Origin: Vampirovibrio sp041737375
GTDB lineage: Bacteria > Cyanobacteriota > Vampirovibrionia > Vampirovibrionales > Vampirovibrionaceae
DNA length: 64,000 nt
Direction of reading: 5' to 3'
Assembly (NCBI RefSeq): GCF_041737375.1
Contig: NZ_JBGSRV010000012.1
Span: 186,001 to 250,000 of the forward strand
Part shown: piece by piece, positions 59,672-64,000 of the stretch
Layout of the letters: each line of letters begins with the position of its first letter
How positions within the stretch are numbered: position 1 is the first letter of the stretch
Translations under genes and position numbers: made by a program
The notes under the pieces: generated by a model
What the model was told of the DNA's origin: nothing
Seen by the model: the letters and a program-made list of their open reading frames with translations, nothing else
Database searches by the model: none

Positions 59672-61183
59672 ATGAAAAAATTTGCCCTTTTGCCGTTGTT
59701 TCGTAACAAGCTTGCGGGCTTGTTAGTAGGGCTGTTTTTGGCCTGGTGTTTTTCATGGTGCGGTTCTTTGCTGTGCTATGCGGATTCTTACCAGTTGGGG
59801 CTCACTTTTTATTCTCAGGGAGACTATCTCACGGCCTCTCGCTACTTTTTGGAAGCGGCGGCTCAGGATGAGGAAAACCCCAACGCTCATTACTATCTGG
59901 CCGATTCCTACCTGAAACTGAACCGGCTGGCTGAGGCGCAGGCGGAATATCAGAAAATTATGGTCATGGCCCCCAACTCTCAGGCCGCAAGGCTGTCCCG
60001 AACCGGCTTGACTAATTTGCGAGGGTATCTGGATAGCCAGAACCACAATGGCTGGCGCAGAACGGGCGGTTCTGGCCTGGGGGCGGTGAAGGATCAGTAC
60101 CAGGGGGAATTGATTCAAGGCGAGGATTATCTGGATGCCATTACCGAAAACGGGCGGCGAGTGCGCTGGGCGCTCTCTAAAATGCCCTTGAAGGTCTACA
60201 TTGAGCAAACCCCTATTGGCATTCGCAATTTTCAACCGGCCTTTGTTAGTCAGGTCCGCAAAGGGCTGGATGTGTGGGTGGGGGTACTGGGGCATCAGTT
60301 AAATTATGTGCTGGTAAACCGCAAGGAAGAAGCCGATATACGGGTTAGCTGGACCAATGCCATTGATACCCAGGGACACAGCGGTGATGGCGGCACGGCT
60401 TACACCGCAGGCTTAATGATTCCCAAGCTTCGGGATGATCGCATTGAATTTATGGATGTGCAAATTGCCACCTTTGATATTCAGGGCAAAGCCCAAACCG
60501 CAGATATTATTTATGCGGTGGCCATTCACGAACTGGGCCACAGTTTGGGGCTTTTGGGCCATAGCGAGAAGCCCGGTGACATTATGTTCGCCCGCAACCA
60601 GCAGGTGGTGCAGCCTTCTAAAAGAGACATGAACACCTTGCGTAAGCTGTACACCCTGCCTGCCGATATTAACAATCTGGATCTTGACAGTCGGCCCACA
60701 GATCCCAATCGGAATAAATTGCTGGCCAAAGCGGCAGCGGAAAGCTTGCGGCGGCTGGAAGCTCAGGCTAAAAAAGATGGCATGGCTTTAAGTTATCTCA
60801 ACCTGAGCGTTTCTTATTATCAAAAGGGAAAGCAGGTACAGGCGGAAGGCGGCAATGCCGGGGTTTGGTTTGATAAAGCGCTACAGGCGGTTAGTCAGGC
60901 CGTAAAAATGGAGCCCAAGGACCCTCGGGCTTACCACAAGCGCAGTTTGGTCTATCAGGAACTGGAAAACTACAATGCCGCCTTGCAGGACATTCAAAAG
61001 TCCATTACTTACGATCGAAAAGAGCCGGAATACCTGATGCTGCAATCCTGGTATCTGGCCAGGCTCAATCGCCTTGCGGAAGCCAGAAGCTCGCTGGATG
61101 CCTATTTGCTGGCCCGACCGGGCGAGGCTAATTCTCAGGATGTAATCCGCATTCGAGAAGCTTTGGCTTCAAAAAATAAATAA
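59672..61183 (+). CDS. TPR-metalloprotease-TPR protein (matrixin-like)
   Basis: A 503-residue protein. The signal or anchor is at 12-37 (KLAGLLVGLFLAWCFSW ... LLCYA). N-terminal TPRs lie at about 40-120. The metalloprotease domain at about 165-330 has HELGHSLGLLGHSEKPGDIM (His286, Glu287, His290, His297, Met-turn Met305) and the same HExxHxxGxxGH spacing as the protein at 56374-57579. VYIEQTP, ADIRVSWTNAIDTQGHSGDG and ATFDIQG are the beta strands. TPRs resume at about 375-495. There is no good Shine-Dalgarno before ATG 59672 (GGGATTA only). Confidence 0.86.
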   Translation: MKKFALLPLFRNKLAGLLVGLFLAWCFSWCGSLLCYADSYQLGLTFYSQGDYLTASRYFLEAAAQDEENPNAHYYLADSYLKLNRLAEAQAEYQKIMVMAPNSQAARLSRTGLTNLRGYLDSQNHNGWRRTGGSGLGAVKDQYQGELIQGEDYLDAITENGRRVRWALSKMPLKVYIEQTPIGIRNFQPAFVSQVRKGLDVWVGVLGHQLNYVLVNRKEEADIRVSWTNAIDTQGHSGDGGTAYTAGLMIPKLRDDRIEFMDVQIATFDIQGKAQTADIIYAVAIHELGHSLGLLGHSEKPGDIMFARNQQVVQPSKRDMNTLRKLYTLPADINNLDLDSRPTDPNRNKLLAKAAAESLRRLEAQAKKDGMALSYLNLSVSYYQKGKQVQAEGGNAGVWFDKALQAVSQAVKMEPKDPRAYHKRSLVYQELENYNAALQDIQKSITYDRKEPEYLMLQSWYLARLNRLAEARSSLDAYLLARPGEANSQDVIRIREALASKNK

Positions 61184-61307
61184 AAAACCGGATAAAAGCG
61201 GGGATAACCGGCTGTGGGGCGGGTTGTATTTTGTTGATTCATATTTTAGTTCATATAAAAGTAAATTTATGTAACATGTTTTGAGGTTTAGGCAATCTCT
61301 CAGGTTC

Positions 61308-61430
61308 AGGAGGATTTATGAAAGTGCAAAGAAAAACACACCAAAACAACCTAATCTCATTCAATAATACTGCCTCTCTCTATCCAATCTCTTGCGATTT
61401 TTTTCCCCTCACAGCAAGAGATTTTTTTTT
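61308..61430 (+). promoter_or_regulatory. Strong ribosome site running into an intrinsic terminator
   Basis: AGGAGG (61308-61313) stands four bases before ATG 61318. The frame begins MKVQRKTHQNNLISFNNTAS and runs into a terminator hairpin: AATCTCTTGC (61386-61395), an 18-base loop, GCAAGAGATT, nine T to 61430. The frame would stay open to a TGA near 61480 but the terminator would stop the transcript inside it. This may be a leader peptide/attenuator, a small RNA, or a short protein made from a terminated message. The rest of 61184-61575 shows an A/T-rich stretch (61235-61275) that could hold the promoter. Confidence 0.5.
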
Positions 61431-61575
61431 GCTTATTTTTGCCCGAGCTAAAACCCCTGGGCTTCCCGGCCTGCTATGATGATGTTGGAGAATCGGGATT
61501 GTGATTGTGTGAGTTCCACGGCTCAGGACTGTTGTGCTTGAGGCTAACCGGAACCTGTAGGGGGAGAATTGCGTC

Positions 61576-62559
61576 ATGGAAAATCAGGATGATAGTGATC
61601 CATTACCAAGCGCTGGGGCCAGAGTGACACTGCAAGTGAAACAATCAGAAACCAGACATCGTCAACACAAAGCGGGGCTGTATGGCCTGTTGCTGGTTTT
61701 GGCTGCCGGGTTTTGCGTTTCCGCCCTGGGAGAACTGTTCAACGCTTCGGCTCAGGCTCAGCAAGCCCCCATTACCGGCAACGTGCAACAAAACCGGCAA
61801 GGGGCCTCTCAGCAAGGGGGGCCTGAAAATGTCATGATCATTCTGGATGCCTCCTACTCCATGTCGGAACCCATTGAGCAGCGGGGCGAAGATAAAATGA
61901 TGGCCGCCAAACGAACCGTGCTGGAGGTGCTTAGAAATATCGCGCCTTCTACCCGTGTGGGGTTGCGTGTTTATGGCAATTCGGCCAATCAGTTTACGGC
62001 TTGCAAGGCCACCAGTTTGCTGGTGCCTTTGGGCGAAAATAACCGCAATTTAATCGCCAGCAAAATGATTGCCCTCAAACCCACCGGGGCCACCCCCATT
62101 AGTTATGCGGTTTTGCGATCCTTGCACGAGGATTTTAATGCGGTCAATGGCAACCAATCCATTATTTTAATTAGCGATGGGATTGAAACCTGCGGGGAAG
62201 ATCCCTGTGATGTGGCTGTAAAAATGCAGCAAATGGGCGTTCACGTTAAAATTAACGTGATTGGGCTGGGTCTTCAGGATTATGCCGCCGTCAAGCAATT
62301 GCGATGCGTGGCGTTGGCCACCAAGGGGCAGTTTTACACCGCCAACACCGCCGCTGAACTGGCCAATAGCCTGAATCAAGCCTTGGCAGTGGAAACGAAG
62401 GTGCAGGGTACTATTATTCAAAATCCCTCTGCTGTGCAACCTGCTCAGCCTCAGTCGCAAGCACCGGCGCAGGCCTTTCCAACCGCCCCCACCCGGCAGG
62501 TGCTTTACCCGGAAACGGAGTTACCGGCCGCTGTACCAATCCAGTTGAATAAGAGGTAG
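61576..62559 (+). CDS. VWA-domain protein, membrane-anchored
   Basis: A 327-residue protein. GGGGGAG lies nine to ten bases before ATG 61576. A polar N-terminus of about 33 residues, then one membrane segment (GLYGLLLVLAAGFCVSALGE), a Gln-rich linker, and a von Willebrand A domain at about 86-275. The metal-binding MIDAS is DASYSMS (about 92), with the further ligands in PTGATPISYAV and ISDGIETCGEDPCD. Four Cys are likely disulfides (CKATS, ETCGEDPC, LRCVA). The C-terminus is Pro/Gln-rich. VWA domains bind protein ligands through Mg2+; it could be an adhesin or assembly factor on the outer face of the inner membrane. Confidence 0.87.
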   Translation: MENQDDSDPLPSAGARVTLQVKQSETRHRQHKAGLYGLLLVLAAGFCVSALGELFNASAQAQQAPITGNVQQNRQGASQQGGPENVMIILDASYSMSEPIEQRGEDKMMAAKRTVLEVLRNIAPSTRVGLRVYGNSANQFTACKATSLLVPLGENNRNLIASKMIALKPTGATPISYAVLRSLHEDFNAVNGNQSIILISDGIETCGEDPCDVAVKMQQMGVHVKINVIGLGLQDYAAVKQLRCVALATKGQFYTANTAAELANSLNQALAVETKVQGTIIQNPSAVQPAQPQSQAPAQAFPTAPTRQVLYPETELPAAVPIQLNKR

Positions 62560-62662
62560 AATAGGGCCATGTCCACAACCGGGAGGTAGGTTTTCAATGT
62601 CCGGTTGCCGCAGGGCCGTAAACCGTCATTCGTTCGTAGAGCCAAATAGGATGGGAACCCCA

Positions 62663-63316
62663 ATGCAGAAACCGTATTTCACGCAAAGCCTAATAACCAA
62701 AAAAGTTTTCCCCATGATGCTGTCCGCCTTGTTGGCGCTTTCGGCAACCATGGCCATGGCGGCCGCGCCCGCTGCAAAACCCGCAGCCACTCCGCAAACC
62801 AAAGAAGCCCCCAAGTCCGCCCCTGCTAAACCGGCCCCCGCTAAAAAGGATGAGGCTGTTAAAGCAGAAGACAAGGCCAAGGCGGCCAAAGAAAAGGCGG
62901 CTCTGGATAAAGAAATTGAAGCCAGTTTGGCCACCGCAACCAAGGTAGAAACCCTGGATTTGCTGAAAACCCCCGGTAAGCATTTGAACCAGAAAGTGAC
63001 CTTTACAGGCACCTTTAACCGTTTTGCCGATACCGGTCTGGATTACAAAAAAGCGTTTCGGGATTCTCGGGATTACGTCAGCTTTTTCATTCTGCGCCCC
63101 GATGTGACCCAGCACACCATCCCGCTGTCGGAGTTAAAACTCTTCTTCCCCCGCAAGAGAAGCAACGAAGTGATGGAGTTGGAGACGGGCGACAAGATTC
63201 AGATGGTAGGCACCCAGTTTAGCACCGCCCTGGATGAGCCTTGGGTAGATGTTGAGCATATTAAAATTCTGCAAAAAACAGACAAGCACGAACGCAAACG
63301 GGATTTGGAATTCTAG
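62663..63316 (+). CDS. Exported protein with Ala/Lys/Pro-rich linker
   Basis: A 217-residue protein. The start is ATG 62663 with GGGA six bases upstream; earlier starts exist but the signal peptide fits this one (VFPMMLSALLALSATMAMAA). Residues about 35-90 are a low-complexity Ala/Lys/Pro/Glu linker. The C-terminal domain (about 95-205) reads VETLDLLKTPGKHLNQKVTFTGTF, YVSFFILRPD, LKLFFPRKRSNEVMELETGD and DKIQMVGTQFS, an OB-fold-like beta barrel. It is unknown in function. A strong terminator follows. Confidence 0.72.
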   Translation: MQKPYFTQSLITKKVFPMMLSALLALSATMAMAAAPAAKPAATPQTKEAPKSAPAKPAPAKKDEAVKAEDKAKAAKEKAALDKEIEASLATATKVETLDLLKTPGKHLNQKVTFTGTFNRFADTGLDYKKAFRDSRDYVSFFILRPDVTQHTIPLSELKLFFPRKRSNEVMELETGDKIQMVGTQFSTALDEPWVDVEHIKILQKTDKHERKRDLEF

Positions 63317-63341
63317 AATTCGGGTTCGGTGCTGATGTTTT

Positions 63342-63371
63342 AAAAAAGAGGCGTTGATCGCCTCTTTTTTT
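63342..63371 (+). terminator. Intrinsic terminator
   Basis: AAAAAAGAGGCG, loop TTGAT, CGCCTC and seven T: a compact strong terminator (bidirectional by sequence) after the exported OB-fold-like protein gene. Confidence 0.9.
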
Positions 63372-63402
63372 CAGGGCCAATCAATTTTTCAGGGCCAATA
63401 AA
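63367..63402 (+). repeat. Two-copy 18-bp tandem repeat upstream of kdsD
   Basis: TTTTTCAGGGCCAATCAA (63367-63384) and TTTTTCAGGGCCAATAAA (63385-63402) differ at one base. The first copy begins within the terminator T run and both lie upstream of a possible promoter (TTGGGC 63408-63413, 18 bases, TAGAAT 63432-63437). Confidence 0.6.
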
Positions 63403-63480
63403 TGGACTTGGGCCACTGCACCGGTCAATGATAGAATCACACTGGGTTTAATTACCGTACATCAACAGGATGCCGCTTGC

Positions 63481-64000
63481 ATGTCTCATATTTCCGCTTC
63501 ATCGCTTTCCGAATCTTCTGAAATGCTGGATGCCTCCCAAGGCGCTGAACCGCTGCCGCCATCCGGGCGGGATTTATTGCTGTCCAGAGCCCGTGGCATT
63601 GTGGATATTGAAATTCAGGCGCTGGAAGACCTGAAAGCCCAGATGGATGAACAGTTTGTAAAAGCCATTACCCTGATGGAAGCCTGCCAGGGCCGGGTAA
63701 TCATTACCGGCATGGGCAAATCCGGCCTGATTGGTAAAAAAATCGCGGCCACTCTGTCCAGCACCGGCACCCCCAGCTATTTTCTGCACCCGGCGGAAGG
63801 CAGCCACGGCGATTTGGGCATGTTGATGAAACAGGATGTGGTCATTGCCATTTCCAACAGTGGGGAAACACCCGAAATTTTAGGGATTTTACCCTTGGTG
63901 AAGCGCTTTGGGGTGCCTTTAATTGGCATGACCGGCAATCTCCAGTCCACGTTAGCCCAGCAAAGCGATGTGACCCTGAACATTGCGGTGCGTCAGGAAG
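63481..64000 (+). CDS. kdsD: Arabinose-5-phosphate isomerase, KpsF/GutQ type (partial)
   Basis: The frame is open from ATG 63481 to the window end (173 residues seen). A Ser-rich N-terminal extension of about 30 residues precedes the SIS domain: GRVIITGMGKSGLIGKKIAATLSSTGTPSYFLHPAEGSH (shown in parts: GMGKSGLIGKKIAATLSSTG; FLHPAEGSHGDLGM), VVIAISNSGETPEIL and PLIGMTGN. Family members convert ribulose-5-phosphate to arabinose-5-phosphate for Kdo in lipopolysaccharide. The CBS pair expected at the C-terminus lies beyond the window. Confidence 0.93.
   Translation, partial: MSHISASSLSESSEMLDASQGAEPLPPSGRDLLLSRARGIVDIEIQALEDLKAQMDEQFVKAITLMEACQGRVIITGMGKSGLIGKKIAATLSSTGTPSYFLHPAEGSHGDLGMLMKQDVVIAISNSGETPEILGILPLVKRFGVPLIGMTGNLQSTLAQQSDVTLNIAVRQE

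Overview
This window is about 64 kb of chromosome (roughly 50% GC by eye) from a bacterium with an outer membrane. Support for the outer membrane comes from a TolC-like efflux protein, an LptF/LptG-family lipopolysaccharide permease and the start of a KdsD-type arabinose-5-phosphate isomerase (Kdo synthesis). A BtpA-family gene, prepilin-like and flagellar-export genes, and secreted proteases and glycosidases in a non-phototrophic setting fit a non-photosynthetic relative of Cyanobacteria (Vampirovibrionia/Melainabacteria type, e.g. the predator Vampirovibrio). That assignment is inference from gene content and is not proven.

Region by region: 1-330 is a decayed IS5-type transposase. 354-2507 holds a prepilin-like protein, tmRNA, a SlyD-like FKBP and tRNA-Gly(CCC). 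2.7-12.7 kb is metabolism and transport: truB, an IMP dehydrogenase whose sequence is strikingly eukaryote-like, a cupin, aspartase, an APC amino-acid permease and a three-domain Xaa-Pro aminopeptidase. 13.0-14.8 kb holds an FlhB homologue and a FliA-like sigma factor without other flagellar genes. 15.0-20.0 kb is a complete HlyD / ABC ATPase / ABC-2 permease / TolC-like export operon. 20.1-25.4 kb is on the minus strand: thrS with a secreted family 8 glycosidase, and a tandem pair of paralogous small coiled-coil membrane proteins. 25.5-36.2 kb is mostly housekeeping (argF, surE, an exported superoxide dismutase, carboxypeptidase Taq, btpA, der-plsY-gpsA, a polyprenyl synthase). 36.4-42.3 kb is a translationally coupled pair of DNA helicase and helicase-nuclease genes (AddAB-like, rearranged). 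42.5-49.7 kb includes glyQ without glyS, an NfeD/SPFH pair, and an overlapping sirtuin / histidine kinase / degenerate response-regulator unit.

52.2-63.3 kb is the accessory part and the most interesting. It begins with a secreted Asn/Ser/Asp-rich protein with seven EDSFK repeats. A tightly coupled four-gene cluster follows: an Asn-rich SH3 protein, a small exported protein, a TPR protein and a TPR-metalloprotease. Further on are a second, differently arranged TPR-metalloprotease-TPR protein, a membrane-anchored thioredoxin and a VWA protein. Almost every product has an export signal, and both proteases carry a HELGH...GHS...DIM zinc motif with one extra residue before the third histidine compared with classical matrixins. 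Together they look like a cell-surface or secreted module, possibly used on prey or host cells; this is a hypothesis from context.

Starts were chosen by Shine-Dalgarno spacing and family length; several genes appear to use TTG or GTG. No CRISPR array, prophage or rRNA was seen.
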